A DNA stretch of 64,000 bases from Pseudomonadota bacterium. Its GTDB lineage: Bacteria; Pseudomonadota; Gammaproteobacteria; Burkholderiales; Ferrovaceae. The notes under the pieces are model-generated. The model made no database searches. It had not been told where the DNA came from and was given only the letters and a program-made list of their open reading frames with translations. The stretch lies in NCBI GenBank assembly GCA_021805725.1, contig JAJZEH010000037.1:238101-302100 (forward strand), written 5' to 3'. The position numbers were made by a program, and so were the translations under genes. Below are positions 1 to 10,861 of this stretch, piece after piece (position 1 is the first letter of the stretch; each line of letters begins with the position of its first letter).

Positions 1-1
1 G

Positions 2-490
2 TCGGGGCTGCGTTATCAGCGCATCATCATCATGTCAGACGCAGACGTGGATGGCAGCCACATCAAGGTCCTGTTGCTGACACTTTTCTTTATGCACTTT
101 CCCGCCCTGATGGCGGGCGGACATGTGTGTGTGGCAAGCCCGCCGCTTTTTCGCATCGACGTTCCGCCCCATGGCAAGCGCCCGGCGCGCAAGCTGTATG
201 CCCTGGACGAGGGCGAACTTGCCGCCATCGGGGACCGCCTGGCCAAGGAAGGGGTGCGACCCGGCAGCTGGTCGGTGGGCCGGTTCAAGGGGTTGGGCGA
301 GATGAACCCGGAACAGTTGTGGGACACCACCATGAACCCGGATACCCGGCGCGTGCTGCCGGTAAAGATCATGAATCAGGAGCGCTCCGAAGCGCACATC
401 GTGTTCTCCAAGCTGATGGGCAAGGGTGAAGCCAGTACGCGGCGTGAATGGATGGAACAGCACGGCACGGACGTTGAGGTGGATATTTGA
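2..490 (+). CDS. parE: DNA topoisomerase IV subunit B, C-terminal part (5' end outside window)
   Basis: This is the C-terminal ~160 residues of the ATPase subunit of topoisomerase IV, which decatenates daughter chromosomes with ParC. The reading frame is open from the window edge, so the true start lies upstream. The TOPRIM metal-binding motif DADVDGSHI is visible near the left end. The later GRFKGLGEM motif and the C-terminal KLMGK block are typical of the GyrB/ParE family. Directly following parC (1-nt stop/start overlap, TGATG) favours ParE over GyrB. The ATPase and transducer domains cannot be seen. The family call is very secure. Confidence 0.96.
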   Translation, partial: SGLRYQRIIIMSDADVDGSHIKVLLLTLFFMHFPALMAGGHVCVASPPLFRIDVPPHGKRPARKLYALDEGELAAIGDRLAKEGVRPGSWSVGRFKGLGEMNPEQLWDTTMNPDTRRVLPVKIMNQERSEAHIVFSKLMGKGEASTRREWMEQHGTDVEVDI

Positions 491-2856
491 TGGGACAATC
501 CAAAGAGCGCGCTCCGGCGATGACGGGTGACCTTTTTTCGGAGCCTGAATGCGCCGTGACGGCACAGGGCGGTGATGGCAGGGAAGGGCTTGAACTCTCC
601 ACCTTTGTAGAACGCAGCTATCTTGAATACGCCATGAGCGTCGTGATGGGGCGCGCTCTGCCCGACGTGGCCGACGGGCAAAAGCCGGTACAGCGCCGCA
701 TCCTGTTTGCCATGCACGAGTTGGGACTGTACCGCCCGGCACGGCACGTCAAGTCGGCGCGGGTGGTGGGCGACGTCATCGGCAAGTATCACCCCCATGG
801 CGATACGGCCGCCTACGAGGCGTTGGTACGCCAGGCCCAGGACTTTACCCTGCGCTACCCCCTGATTGACGGGCAGGGCAATTTTGGCAGCCGCGACGGT
901 GACGGGGCCGCCGCCATGCGCTACACCGAATGCCGGCTGACCCCCTTGGCGGAATTGCTTTTGTCAGAGATCGACCAGGATACGGTGGTGTTCGGGCCTA
1001 ACTATGACGGTTCTTTCCAGGAACCCAAATTACTGCCGGCACGCCTGCCCATGTTGTTGCTCAACGGGGCTTCAGGGATAGGGGTGGGGATGGCCACAGA
1101 AATTCCTTCCCACAATCTCGTCGAAGTGGGTAAGGCCGTCGTGGCCCTGTTGCGTCAGCCCGATCTATCATTGGCCCGGCTGCTCAAAATCATCAAGGGC
1201 CCGGATCTGCCCGGCGGCGGCCAGATCATTTCGAGCCCTGAAGAAATTGCCAATGCCTATGCCAACGGGCGCGGCATCCTCAAAACCCGGGCGCGATGGG
1301 TGTTGGAAGACCTGGCGCGCGGACAATGGCGCATCGTCATCACCGAGCTGCCTGCCGGGGTGTCCACACGCGACGTACTGGAAGACATCGAAAAGATCAC
1401 CAATCCCAAAACGCGCGAAGGCAAGAAATCCCTGACGCCCGAGCAGTCCAACCTGAAGGCATTGATGCTGGGGGCCCTGGATCTGGTGCGCGACGAATCT
1501 GACAAGCAGTCGCCCGTGCGTCTGGTATTCGAGCCCAAGTCGAGTCGTCAGGATCAGCTGGAGTTCGTCAACCTGTTGCTAGCACATACGCGCCTTGAGT
1601 CGAGCTTACCCATCAATCTCGTTCTGCTGGGGCGGGATGGGCGCCCACGTCAAAAAACCCTGCAGGAAACCCTGTTGGAGTGGATCGATTTTCGCTATGA
1701 AACCGTGGTGCGCCGGAGCCGCCATCGCCTGAATCAGGTGGAACGGCGCATACATATCCTGGAAGGTCGGCAACTGGCGCTACTGCACATCGACGAAGTC
1801 ATCAAGGTGATCCGCGAAGCGGACGAACCCAAGGTTGACCTGATGCATCGGTTTGGCTTGAGCGAAATCCAGGCCGAGGACATCCTGGAAATCCGCCTGC
1901 GCCAATTGGCGCGCCTGGAAGGGATTCGTATCGAGAAAGAATTGAAGGATCTCAAGACTGAACGGCGAGGGCTGCAAACTGTACTCAACAGTCGCGAGGC
2001 ACAGACCGAACTCATCAGCACCGAGGTTGAGGCTGACATCAAGCAGTATGGCGATGCGCGCCGCACCCTCATCGAGGCCGTGGAGTCCACCGCGATGGCC
2101 CCCACCGTTCTGGATGAGGCAGTCACCGTGACACTGTCGCGCAACGGCTGGATCCGCTCACGCCAGGGTCACCAGCTGGATGCTGGCCAGTTTGCCTACA
2201 AGACGGGCGACGGTCCGTTGGCCATCATGGAAACGCGGACTGTACATGGCATCGTGGTGCTGGATACACAGGGCAGGGTCTACACCGTCAAAGCGTCCGA
2301 GGTGCCGGGGGGGCGAGGCGATGGCGTGCCCATCACCTCGCTCCTCGACCTCCAGACCGGCGCTCGGGTGAGCCAGGCTTTTGCAGTGGCGCCTGGCGAG
2401 CGTTTTCTGGTTGCAGGTTCAGGGGGGGCCGGTTTCCTGGTCCTGGCCGAAGACCTGGTGTCGCGCGTCAAGGCAGGTAAGGCCTTCATGTCGCTGGAAA
2501 CCGACGAAACGCCCCTGGTTCCGGCACGGTGGCATCCCCAGGCCACCCATGTGGCAGCAATCTCCGAAAAGGGGCGCCTGCTGGTTTTCGGGCTCGAAGA
2601 GATCAAGACCATGCCGCGCGGTCGTGGGGTGATCCTGATGGGGCTGGACAAGGGAGAAAAGCTCGTGGCTACCGGGCTCATCACGCTCGATGGATTGATC
2701 GTGCATGGCACCAACCGGGCGGGCACAGAGGTGGTGGCGGAAATGACGGCACGCGAGCTCAAGCGTCACCTGCTGGTCCGCGCCCGCAAGGGTGTTGCAC
2801 TGGATTACCGAATGAAACCAGTCGCTCTGGAGCCGGTCTTATCTCACAACCTGTGA
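490..2856 (+). CDS. parC: DNA topoisomerase IV subunit A
   Basis: This is the 788-residue DNA cleavage/religation subunit that works with ParE. The winged-helix core contains the YLEYAMSVV and KPVQRRIL motifs. The catalytic tyrosine is Tyr145 in AAMRYTE. A long coiled-coil region follows, then a C-terminal beta-pinwheel. The ATG at 490 overlaps the parE stop TGA by one base, which implies translational coupling. A TTG three bases upstream is possible but less likely. In the quinolone-resistance-determining segment ([10 protein letters not shown]), Thr106 sits where E. coli ParC has Ser80, and Glu110 matches Glu84. Length fits ParC (about 750-800). Confidence 0.97.
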   Translation: MGQSKERAPAMTGDLFSEPECAVTAQGGDGREGLELSTFVERSYLEYAMSVVMGRALPDVADGQKPVQRRILFAMHELGLYRPARHVKSARVVGDVIGKYHPHGDTAAYEALVRQAQDFTLRYPLIDGQGNFGSRDGDGAAAMRYTECRLTPLAELLLSEIDQDTVVFGPNYDGSFQEPKLLPARLPMLLLNGASGIGVGMATEIPSHNLVEVGKAVVALLRQPDLSLARLLKIIKGPDLPGGGQIISSPEEIANAYANGRGILKTRARWVLEDLARGQWRIVITELPAGVSTRDVLEDIEKITNPKTREGKKSLTPEQSNLKALMLGALDLVRDESDKQSPVRLVFEPKSSRQDQLEFVNLLLAHTRLESSLPINLVLLGRDGRPRQKTLQETLLEWIDFRYETVVRRSRHRLNQVERRIHILEGRQLALLHIDEVIKVIREADEPKVDLMHRFGLSEIQAEDILEIRLRQLARLEGIRIEKELKDLKTERRGLQTVLNSREAQTELISTEVEADIKQYGDARRTLIEAVESTAMAPTVLDEAVTVTLSRNGWIRSRQGHQLDAGQFAYKTGDGPLAIMETRTVHGIVVLDTQGRVYTVKASEVPGGRGDGVPITSLLDLQTGARVSQAFAVAPGERFLVAGSGGAGFLVLAEDLVSRVKAGKAFMSLETDETPLVPARWHPQATHVAAISEKGRLLVFGLEEIKTMPRGRGVILMGLDKGEKLVATGLITLDGLIVHGTNRAGTEVVAEMTARELKRHLLVRARKGVALDYRMKPVALEPVLSHNL

Positions 2857-2890
2857 TAGTCTGAAGCTCCTGCTCAAGAGACCGCAAGTC

Positions 2891-5467
2891 ATGGAAAATG
2901 GCGAAATGCCGGGAACAAGGTTCATCGTCGAAACCAGCCCGAGAATTCCTTCCAAACTGAGCCGTCTGGAGGAATTGGCCAACAACCTGTGGTACAGCTG
3001 GGACCGCCCCACGCGAACCCTGTTTGCGCGACTTCATCCGCAATTGTGGGATCTCGTGGGTTCCAACCCCATCAAGTTCCTTCGCCGCATCGACGAGTAC
3101 CGGCTCAACGAGGCTGCCGAAGATCACGCCTTTCTCACTGCCTACAACCGGGTTTTGTCGTCCTACGACACCTATCACAACGAGCCGACCTTGCGCCGGC
3201 TCAACAAGCTGGCTCCCAACGACCTGGTGGCCTATTTTTGCGCTGAGTTCGGTTTTCACGAAAGCTTTCCCATCTATTCCGGCGGGTTGGGCATTCTGGC
3301 CGGAGACTACTGCAAGGCGGCCAGTGACATTGGACTGCCCTTTGTGGGAGTAGGCCTGCTTTATCGCCAGGGTTACTTCACCCAATGCATTGATCGCGAA
3401 GGCAATCAGGTGGCACTCAACGCGGATTCCGACTTTGATGAGCTGCCGGTGCACCCTGCCACGGACGATGCTGGCCAGGAAATTCGGGTGGCGGTGGAAA
3501 TGGAGCATCGTGTCGTTCAGGTCAAAGTCTGGTGGTCGCGCATCGGCAACGTCAAAATTTACCTGCTCGACACCGACCTTGAAGAAAACTCGTCTGAAGA
3601 TCGGGAGATTACTCACAGGCTTTATGGCGGCGACCGGAAAATTCGCATCGAGCAGGAAATCGTGCTGGGTGTGGGCGGCGTGCGGGCGCTGGCCCGCCTG
3701 GGACTGCAACCCACAGTCTGGCACATCAATGAGGGCCATGCTGCATTCCTGGTGCTGGAGCGTGCCCGTATGTTGGTCCACGGCAGCGACATGAATAGTG
3801 CCGCGGCGCTCGAGGCAGTGGCCGCCAGCACCGTCTTCACCACCCACACCCCGGTGCCTGCAGGGCACGACCACTTTTCGCGTGACATGATTGCCCGCTA
3901 TTTTGGGGGTCTCGACCAGGCGTTGGGCATCAGCATGGAGCAGTTGCTGGCGCTGGGCAATGATCCTGGCAGCGGGGAATCCGAATTCAACATGACCGCC
4001 CTTGCGGTACGCGGTTCGCGTTTCCAGAACGGCGTGTCGCGCATCCACCAGGAAGTCAGCTCGCACATCTGTGCGGGATTCTGGCCACAGATTCCGGTGT
4101 ATGAAAACCCCATCAGCTACGTAACCAACGCCGTACATGTCCCGACATTTTTGGCGCGGGAATGGGCGGACCTGTTTGACCGGTTCATTGGTGGCGAATG
4201 GCGCAACCGTTTATCGGATCGCGCTTTCTGGAATAGTGTCAACGATATCCCTGATCACCTGTATTGGAGCGTGCGACAATCGCTCAAGTCACAGATGCTG
4301 TACGCCATCCGGCAACGGGTATCCGTGCAGCATTATCGCAACCTTGGCAACGATACTCACCTGGAACGCCTGCTCAAGAACGCAGACCTGCACGAGCCCA
4401 ACGTGTTGACCATTGGCTTTGCACGCCGCTTTGCCACTTACAAGCGTGCGGACTTACTGTTCAACAACCTGGAATGGCTGCGCCAGATCGTTTTGGATGC
4501 CCACCGTCCCGTGCTGTTTATTTTTGCCGGCAAGGCCCATCCGGCGGACCACCCCGGGCAGGACATCGTGCGTCGGATTCATGCCATTGCAGCCATGCCC
4601 GAATTCCAGGACAAAATCCTGCTGCTTGAAAACTACGACATGGGTTTGGCTCGTCGGTTGGTGGCAGGCGTGGATGTCTGGCTTAACACTCCTCTGTATC
4701 CCATGGAAGCCAGCGGAACCTCGGGCATGAAGGCGGGCATCAACGGTACGCTCAACCTCAGCGTCCTGGACGGTTGGTGGGGTGAGGGCTACGACGGCAA
4801 GAATGGTTGGGCCATCCGGCCTGCACCCGACTATCTTGACGAGAGCCGACGCAGCCAGGAAGACGCGCGGACCCTCTACGAGATCATCCAGGACCAGGTG
4901 GTGCCGCTTTACTATGATCGCGGCAAGTTTGGGTACTCGCCGGGATGGGTGACCAAATCCAAGGCGGCCATGGCCAGCACGCTGTCGCAGTTCAATACCG
5001 GGCGAATGATAGACGAGTACCAGAGCCGCTTTTATTTGCCAGCCAGTAGCCAGGGACAACGTTACCGGCAGGAGGACTATGCCGTTGCGCGCGAACTTTC
5101 GGACTGGAAGGAACGGGTCAAGCAGGCCTGGAACAGGATTGCGTTGCGGCGCCTGGATATGCCGGTGCGGCATATCCAGTTTGGCAGCAGCATGCATGTG
5201 GAAGTGGCAGTGACTCTGAGCAGTTTGCGGCCGGAAGATGTCTGCGTGGAGCTGCTCCTCAATCGTTCCATTTCCCGCACCGGACATCCGGTGCTGCCAC
5301 CTTTCCGTTTCCGGTTCGAGGGACCCCTGGGTGATAGTCAGGAACAATTGTTCAGCCTTGACCTCCAACCCGAACTATGTGGCCAGCTGGATTACCGCAT
5401 CCGCATCTATCCCCAGCACAAGTACCTGACGCATCCCTTTGAAATCGGGCTGATGACTTGGCTCTGA
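2891..5467 (+). CDS. glgP: Alpha-glucan phosphorylase (DUF3417-type glycogen/maltodextrin phosphorylase)
   Basis: Predicted PLP-dependent phosphorylase of 858 residues that releases glucose-1-phosphate from alpha-1,4-glucans. The N-terminus (ELANNLWYSWD) is the DUF3417 signature of the shorter bacterial/archaeal alpha-glucan phosphorylase family rather than the E. coli GlgP/MalP type. The PLP lysine is Lys614 in EASGTSGMKAG. The donor-site region RFATYKRADL is also clear. It starts 34 bp after parC with a weak ribosome site and converges with glgA (8-bp gap). It lies beside the complete glycogen biosynthetic set, so storage-polymer breakdown is the likely role. Preference for glycogen or maltodextrin cannot be told from sequence. 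Confidence 0.93.
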   Translation: MENGEMPGTRFIVETSPRIPSKLSRLEELANNLWYSWDRPTRTLFARLHPQLWDLVGSNPIKFLRRIDEYRLNEAAEDHAFLTAYNRVLSSYDTYHNEPTLRRLNKLAPNDLVAYFCAEFGFHESFPIYSGGLGILAGDYCKAASDIGLPFVGVGLLYRQGYFTQCIDREGNQVALNADSDFDELPVHPATDDAGQEIRVAVEMEHRVVQVKVWWSRIGNVKIYLLDTDLEENSSEDREITHRLYGGDRKIRIEQEIVLGVGGVRALARLGLQPTVWHINEGHAAFLVLERARMLVHGSDMNSAAALEAVAASTVFTTHTPVPAGHDHFSRDMIARYFGGLDQALGISMEQLLALGNDPGSGESEFNMTALAVRGSRFQNGVSRIHQEVSSHICAGFWPQIPVYENPISYVTNAVHVPTFLAREWADLFDRFIGGEWRNRLSDRAFWNSVNDIPDHLYWSVRQSLKSQMLYAIRQRVSVQHYRNLGNDTHLERLLKNADLHEPNVLTIGFARRFATYKRADLLFNNLEWLRQIVLDAHRPVLFIFAGKAHPADHPGQDIVRRIHAIAAMPEFQDKILLLENYDMGLARRLVAGVDVWLNTPLYPMEASGTSGMKAGINGTLNLSVLDGWWGEGYDGKNGWAIRPAPDYLDESRRSQEDARTLYEIIQDQVVPLYYDRGKFGYSPGWVTKSKAAMASTLSQFNTGRMIDEYQSRFYLPASSQGQRYRQEDYAVARELSDWKERVKQAWNRIALRRLDMPVRHIQFGSSMHVEVAVTLSSLRPEDVCVELLLNRSISRTGHPVLPPFRFRFEGPLGDSQEQLFSLDLQPELCGQLDYRIRIYPQHKYLTHPFEIGLMTWL

Positions 5468-5475
5468 GCGCGGAT

Positions 5476-6930
5476 TCAGGTCTCTTTCACGAGTTCGCGA
5501 TAAACGCCCTTGTATTGCGCTGCGGCCTTGTCCCAACTGAAGTCCCGGCGCATGCCATTGCGCTGGAGGGATCGCCATTCCTTCTTGTTCCCATGGCACG
5601 CAATGGCGCGCAGGAGCGTCTTCAGAAGTTGTTCGGGCGTGAGTTCGTCAAATGAAAATCCAGTTGCGGTCTTATCGGCCAGGGTTTGCGATGTGCAGTC
5701 AGTGACGGTGTCGGCCAACCCTCCGGTACGGTGTACCAGTGGGGGCGCGCCGTACGTCATGGCATACATCTGTGAAAGCCCGCAAGGTTCAAAGCGCGAA
5801 GGCATCAGGAACAGGTCGCAGCCCGCCATGATCCGGTGCGACATGGCTTCGTCGAAGGCCAGCGTAACGCTCATGCGTTTGGGGTGAAGGTTTGCCCAAT
5901 GCTGGAGGTGCTGCTCGATCGCGGTTTCACCACTGCCCAGAATGACGATTTGTACCGGGTACTGCATCAATGTCTCCATGCATTCCAGCAGGACATCCAT
6001 CCCTTTTTGGTGAGTGAGCCGGGTGACGAGGCCGATGAGCAGAATGGCGGGGTCGCTCGTCAATCCGCATTCTCGTTGTAGCGCGCGCTTGTTGCGCGCT
6101 TTGGAGGCAAGATGGGAGGAGTCGAAGCATGCATCGAGTGCGGGATCCCGAGCAGGATTCCACTCATCGTCAATGCCATTGACGATGCCCATGAGGTCCG
6201 CATGGCGGTGCTGCAACAGACCTTCCATGCCGCAGCCAAACGCAGGTGTCTGGATTTCGGAGGCATAGCGGTTGCTGACCGTGGTGATTTTGTCGGCGTA
6301 ATTGATGCCGGCCTTGAGGAAGGATAGGCGGCCATAGAATTCAAGGCCGTGCATGTGAAAGCTCTCCAGAGGCAGGCCCAGGCGCGTGACCCATTGGGAT
6401 TCGAAATTGCCCTGAAATGCCAGGTTGTGAATCGTCATCACGGAGCGCGTAACCGGGTTGGCCTGATGGCGTAGGAGTGCGGGTATGAGTGCGGATTGCC
6501 AGTCGTTGCAATGGACGATGTCCGGACGCCAGTTCAAGGCGGACACCGGATTGCACAGCCAGGCGCCCACCTGGCACAGAAAGCCGAAGCGTAATGCGTT
6601 GTCCGGCCAATCCTGCCCATCAGGATCCTGATAGGGGGTGCCCGGGCGATCATAAAGTACGGGGCAATCGAGGATCAGGATGGGCACCCTCGTTCCAGGC
6701 AGCAGGGCTTGAAGCAAGCGGGCCGGCTTGGCGCCTTGCGTTGGGGGCGCCACGGAACAGCACAGCTTGGCTTTTGGCAATTGTTTCAGCACGGCGGAAT
6801 AACCTGGCACCAGGATGCGGATGTCGAGCCCCAGGTGATGCAGCGCATGAGGGAGGGAACGACTTACGTCAGCAAGCCCGCCAGTCTTGACCAGGGGGTG
6901 TACTTCTGAGGTTACGAACAGGATTTTCAT
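5476..6930 (-). CDS. glgA: Glycogen synthase (ADP-glucose-dependent, GT5)
   Basis: A 484-residue GT-B fold glycosyltransferase that extends alpha-1,4-glucan chains from ADP-glucose. The N-terminal KTGGLADV motif is the ADP-glucose binding signature. The C-terminal half has the FEPCGLSQMYAM and HRTGGLADTV motifs of the retaining GT5/GT4 active site. Length is normal (about 480). It is the last gene of the leftward glgB-pgi-glgA operon, 16 bp after pgi, and it converges on glgP. GlgC, which makes its substrate, is encoded in the divergent operon. Confidence 0.97.
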   Translation of the reverse strand: MKILFVTSEVHPLVKTGGLADVSRSLPHALHHLGLDIRILVPGYSAVLKQLPKAKLCCSVAPPTQGAKPARLLQALLPGTRVPILILDCPVLYDRPGTPYQDPDGQDWPDNALRFGFLCQVGAWLCNPVSALNWRPDIVHCNDWQSALIPALLRHQANPVTRSVMTIHNLAFQGNFESQWVTRLGLPLESFHMHGLEFYGRLSFLKAGINYADKITTVSNRYASEIQTPAFGCGMEGLLQHRHADLMGIVNGIDDEWNPARDPALDACFDSSHLASKARNKRALQRECGLTSDPAILLIGLVTRLTHQKGMDVLLECMETLMQYPVQIVILGSGETAIEQHLQHWANLHPKRMSVTLAFDEAMSHRIMAGCDLFLMPSRFEPCGLSQMYAMTYGAPPLVHRTGGLADTVTDCTSQTLADKTATGFSFDELTPEQLLKTLLRAIACHGNKKEWRSLQRNGMRRDFSWDKAAAQYKGVYRELVKET

Positions 6931-6946
6931 GCCGGCCTAGCTTAGG

Positions 6947-8587
6947 TCAGGTGCGGTGAAAACGCAGATGTCGGATCAGGCCTTTGGTGGAGGCATCGTG
7001 AACACCAAGCGGCGTTGCATCGGTCAACTCGGCCAGAATGCCCTGGGCCAGTTGCTTGCCCAGTTCAACACCCCATTGGTCAAACGCGTTGATGTCCCAG
7101 ATCACGCTTTGTACAAAGGTCCGATGCTCATAGAGTGCAATCAGGGCACCTAGCGTGTGGGCATCGAGCCTCTGGAAAAGGATGGAGTTACTGGGACGGT
7201 TGCCTTCGAAGCACTTGTGAGGCAGCAATTGCTCTAGGGAAGATCCCGTCAGGCCCGCCTGCTCCAGCTCGCATCGCGCTTCCGCCTCGGTTTTGCCGCG
7301 CATGAGGGCTTCGGTTTGGGCCAAAAAGTTGGAGAGCAGGACAAGATGGTGGTTGCCCAGCGGGGCACGGGTTTCGAGGGGAGCCAGAAAATCGGCAGGG
7401 ACGAGCGGCGTACCCTGGTGTAGCAGCTGGTAGTAGGCATGCTGGCCGTTGGTGCCTGAACTGCCCCAGATAATGGCCCCCGTGGCGTAATCCACGGCCT
7501 GGCCCGTTCGGGTTACGTGCTTGCCATTGCTTTCCATGTTGAGTTGCTGGATGTAGCTGATGAACTGGTTCAACCCCTGGTCGTAGGGCAGGATGGCCTG
7601 GGTTTGCGCGCCAAAGAAGTTGATGTACCACACGTCCAGCAGTCCCAGAATGACCGGCATGTTGCGTTCGAGCGGGCTGTTCCGGAAATGTTCGTCCATT
7701 TCAAATGCGCCCGCCAAGAGCGCTTCAAACCCATCCATGCCAATGCCCAGCGCTATGGATAGCCCGATTGCTGACCACAGTGAGTAGCGTCCACCCACCC
7801 AGTCCCAGAATTCGAACATGTTCGAGGGGTCAATGCCAAATCGAGAGACTTCCAACCGGTTGGTGGAGAGCGCCACGAAATGGCGTGCCACGTGATTCTG
7901 GCTTTCCGCTTGTTGCAAAAACCATGCGCGGGCCGAGTGCGCGTTGATGAGGGTTTCCTGGGTGGTGAAGGTTTTTGATGCAACGATGAAGAGCGTGGTT
8001 TCTGGGTCCAGCAGCTTCAGGGTATTGGAGAGGTGGGCCCCGTCCACGTTGGACACAAAGTGCATGGCAAGAGGGTGACAGTCGGCTGGGAGCGCAGCCG
8101 TAACCATGGCAGGGCCAAGATCGGAGCCGCCAATGCCGATGTTGACCACATCAGTGATCGGCCGGCCGGTATAGCCCAGCCACCGGCCCTCGCGTACGGC
8201 GTCCGAAAATTCCCGCATCTGCTGCAGCACGCGCCAGACATCTGGCATGACATCTTCGCCGTCGAGCATGACTGGCCGGCTGGAACGGTTGCGCAACGCC
8301 GTGTGCAGGGCGGCGCGATGCTCGGTGACGTTGATCTTGTCACCCTTGAACATGCGGGCAATCCATTCGGGCAGGTGGGCCTGTGCGGCAAGCCCTTGCA
8401 ACAGCGTCAAGGTTTCTTCCGTGATGCGGTTTTTGGAGTAGTCCAGCAGCAGGGGGCCTGCATGCAGCGAAAAACGGCTGAAGCGGTCCGGGTCGTTGGC
8501 AAAAAGTTCACGCAGATGCTGTGTGCCAAGCGTGCGCTGGTGCCGCATCAGCGACAGCCAGGCTGGTGATTGAGTCAGTGTGGACAT
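6947..8587 (-). CDS. pgi: Glucose-6-phosphate isomerase
   Basis: Cytoplasmic enzyme (546 residues, usual length) interconverting glucose-6-phosphate and fructose-6-phosphate. Family signatures seen are [13 protein letters not shown], the [15 protein letters not shown] block and [10 protein letters not shown], which carries the catalytic lysine near the C-terminus. The start ATG follows the glgB stop with zero intervening bases (TAGATG), so expression is probably coupled to the branching enzyme. Its placement inside the glycogen operon links storage polymer flux with glycolysis/gluconeogenesis. Confidence 0.97.
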   Translation of the reverse strand: MSTLTQSPAWLSLMRHQRTLGTQHLRELFANDPDRFSRFSLHAGPLLLDYSKNRITEETLTLLQGLAAQAHLPEWIARMFKGDKINVTEHRAALHTALRNRSSRPVMLDGEDVMPDVWRVLQQMREFSDAVREGRWLGYTGRPITDVVNIGIGGSDLGPAMVTAALPADCHPLAMHFVSNVDGAHLSNTLKLLDPETTLFIVASKTFTTQETLINAHSARAWFLQQAESQNHVARHFVALSTNRLEVSRFGIDPSNMFEFWDWVGGRYSLWSAIGLSIALGIGMDGFEALLAGAFEMDEHFRNSPLERNMPVILGLLDVWYINFFGAQTQAILPYDQGLNQFISYIQQLNMESNGKHVTRTGQAVDYATGAIIWGSSGTNGQHAYYQLLHQGTPLVPADFLAPLETRAPLGNHHLVLLSNFLAQTEALMRGKTEAEARCELEQAGLTGSSLEQLLPHKCFEGNRPSNSILFQRLDAHTLGALIALYEHRTFVQSVIWDINAFDQWGVELGKQLAQGILAELTDATPLGVHDASTKGLIRHLRFHRT

Positions 8588-10759
8588 CTAGCAGGATTCC
8601 AGGATGAGGCCCGCCAGGGGAGGCAGGGTCAAGGTCAGAGAACAGGGTTGCCCATTCCACGGCGTTGCGGTAGCGAGCAGCCCGGAGCCATTGCCAAGAT
8701 TGCCGCCACCGTAATAGATTGAGTCGCTATTGATCAATTCGCGGTAATGGCCGGCTACGGGAACGCCCAGGCGGTGTTCCGTTCGTGGCACGGGAGTGAA
8801 GTTGAGTGCGACCACCAGTTGGATTCCGGAGCGACTTCGCCGCACGAAGCTAAGAATGGATTGATCCGCATTGTCGCAATCCACCCAGGAAAAACCGCTG
8901 GGTTCGAAATCAAGGTCATGCAGCGCCGGGTGGTCGCGGTACTTTCGGTTGAGGTCGCGACACAGGTTTTGAATGCCCTGGTGCCAATGCTGCTCCAGCA
9001 ATGACCACTCGAGTCCGGATTTGACCTGCCATTCGCGACCTTGCCCAAACTCATTACCCATGAAATTGAGTTTTTTCCCCGGGCTTGTCATCTGATAAGT
9101 CAGAAGCAGGCGCAGGTTGGCAAAACGCTGCCACACGTCGCCCGGCATTTTGTCGAGGAGGGAACGTTTGCCGTGCACCACTTCATCATGGGAAAAGGGC
9201 AGGACGAAATTTTCGGTGTAGGCATACAGCTGAAAAAATGTCAGGTCGCGGTGATGATGGCGACGATGCACCGGATCGCGGGAAAAATAGCGCAGGGTGT
9301 CGTTCATCCAACCCATGTTCCATTTCATGGAAAAACCAAGGCCACCAAGGTAGATGGGGCGCGACACCATGGGCCATGAGGTGGATTCCTCGGCGATGGT
9401 GAGCGCTCCGGGAAACTGCTCGTGCACCATCAGGTTGACCTCGCGGATAAACGCCAGGGCTTCGAGATTTTCCCTGCCACCGTACGCGTTGGGCAGCCAT
9501 TCACCGGGTTTGCGTGAATAATCGAGGTAGAGCATGGAGGCCACGGCATCCACACGCAGTCCGTCAATGTGAAATTCGGACAGCCAGTAATGGGCATTGC
9601 CGATCAGAAAGCCGCGCACTTCATTGCGGCCGTAGTTGAAGATGTAAGTGCCCCAGTCCTGATGTTCTCCCAGGCGGGGATCTTCGTGTTCGTACAAGGC
9701 GCTTCCGTCAAAACGGGCCAAGGCAAAGGCATCCTTCGGAAAGTGGCCAGGAACCCAATCGAGGATCACACCGATGCCCTCACCGTGGCAGCGGTCCACC
9801 AAGGCACGAAAGTCGTCAGGCTCGCCATAACGGCTTGTCACGCCGTAATAACCGGTGGTCTGATAACCCCATGATTCATCGAGGGGGTGTTCACTGATCG
9901 GCATCAATTCTATGTGGGTGTACCCCATTTCCTTAACATAAGGCAGCAACAGATCGGCAAGCTCCCGATAATTGTAGAAAGTCCGGCCCTCTGGTTGTTT
10001 CCAGGAGCCCAAATGGACTTCGTAAATGTTCATGGGCGCATGAAGCCAGTCCGACCTGGAGCGTTGTTCCATCCAGGCTGCATCGTTCCAGATAAAGTTG
10101 CCAGTGCTGCAAATTCGGGCAGCCGTGCCTGGGCGCAGTTCAAATGCCGAACCATAGGGATCGGTCTTGACCATGATGGCACCATTCTGACGATTTCTTA
10201 TTTCAAATTTATACAGGGCACCCAGCGGCAAACCCGGGATAAAGAGTTCCCAGATGCCGCTTGCATTACGTACGCGCATGGTGTGTTGTCGCCCGTCCCA
10301 GTGATTGAATTCACCAACCACGCTGACGCGCTCGGCATTGGGAGCCCAGACGGCAAAACGGACTCCGGCCACATTCTGGTGCGTGCAGGGGTGTGCCCCT
10401 AGAACGCGGTAGAGTTGTTGCAAGCGTCCTTCCTGGAACAGGTACAGATCGTGGTCGCTGATCAGTGGCAGGAAAGAGTAGACATCAAATGTTTCAATTT
10501 GGCGCCCTCTTTCCATGTAGCGTATGCGGCACGGTGAGGGTGGCGCAGTTGCGCCACGCCAAAGATAGAGGCCCTGTTCATGAATTTGCGATGCCCGTTC
10601 CCATCGGGTGGTGAAAATTTCGAGTGCGCTGGCATGCGGAAGAAACACGCGCAGCTGCCACTCCTGTCCTGTGTGGTGCAGGCCCAGAGTGCTGAAAGGG
10701 TCGTGCTGCCTGGCTTCCAGGATAGCCTGCTGTAATGGGTCCGCTATTTTTTTTGACAT
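8588..10759 (-). CDS. glgB: 1,4-alpha-glucan branching enzyme (GH13)
   Basis: A 723-residue enzyme that makes alpha-1,6 branches in glycogen. The order is a GlgB-specific N-terminal domain, a CBM48 module ([18 protein letters not shown]), the GH13 barrel, and a C-terminal beta domain. Catalytic motifs are [12 protein letters not shown] (nucleophile Asp), IAEESTSWP (acid/base Glu) and [10 protein letters not shown] (transition-state His-Asp). It is the first gene of the leftward operon and is divergent from glgC across 102 bp. Length is typical of the long two-domain proteobacterial GlgB. Confidence 0.97.
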   Translation of the reverse strand: MSKKIADPLQQAILEARQHDPFSTLGLHHTGQEWQLRVFLPHASALEIFTTRWERASQIHEQGLYLWRGATAPPSPCRIRYMERGRQIETFDVYSFLPLISDHDLYLFQEGRLQQLYRVLGAHPCTHQNVAGVRFAVWAPNAERVSVVGEFNHWDGRQHTMRVRNASGIWELFIPGLPLGALYKFEIRNRQNGAIMVKTDPYGSAFELRPGTAARICSTGNFIWNDAAWMEQRSRSDWLHAPMNIYEVHLGSWKQPEGRTFYNYRELADLLLPYVKEMGYTHIELMPISEHPLDESWGYQTTGYYGVTSRYGEPDDFRALVDRCHGEGIGVILDWVPGHFPKDAFALARFDGSALYEHEDPRLGEHQDWGTYIFNYGRNEVRGFLIGNAHYWLSEFHIDGLRVDAVASMLYLDYSRKPGEWLPNAYGGRENLEALAFIREVNLMVHEQFPGALTIAEESTSWPMVSRPIYLGGLGFSMKWNMGWMNDTLRYFSRDPVHRRHHHRDLTFFQLYAYTENFVLPFSHDEVVHGKRSLLDKMPGDVWQRFANLRLLLTYQMTSPGKKLNFMGNEFGQGREWQVKSGLEWSLLEQHWHQGIQNLCRDLNRKYRDHPALHDLDFEPSGFSWVDCDNADQSILSFVRRSRSGIQLVVALNFTPVPRTEHRLGVPVAGHYRELINSDSIYYGGGNLGNGSGLLATATPWNGQPCSLTLTLPPLAGLILESC

Positions 10760-10861
10760 GTTCGAGGCCTGAGAGCAAACACCCGCATGAAATCAATTAT
10801 AATGTCTCAAAATAACACGCTGCCAGTCCGTTCATGATCATATTTTCTGAGGAGCGCAGAC
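10760..10861. promoter_or_regulatory. Divergent promoter region between glgB and glgC
   Basis: This 102-bp gap must drive both glycogen operons unless they are read through from outside. An AT-rich core contains ATTATAAT, which gives TATAAT at 10798-10803 on the plus strand and the same hexamer at 10796-10801 on the minus strand. It could therefore be a -10 element in either direction. No good -35 hexamer was found at 16-18 bp for either, so an activator may be needed. A GAGGAG ribosome site lies a few bases before the glgC start. Confidence 0.4.

Noticed and set aside
2759..4138. 459-codon open frame on the minus strand
   Set aside because: It is the antisense of the alpha-glucan phosphorylase; no recognisable domain, and the plus-strand gene is clear.
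10753..10758. TTGACA upstream of glgC as a -35 element
   Set aside because: It is 39 bp from the TATAAT candidate and lies at the glgB start region, too far for a promoter pair.
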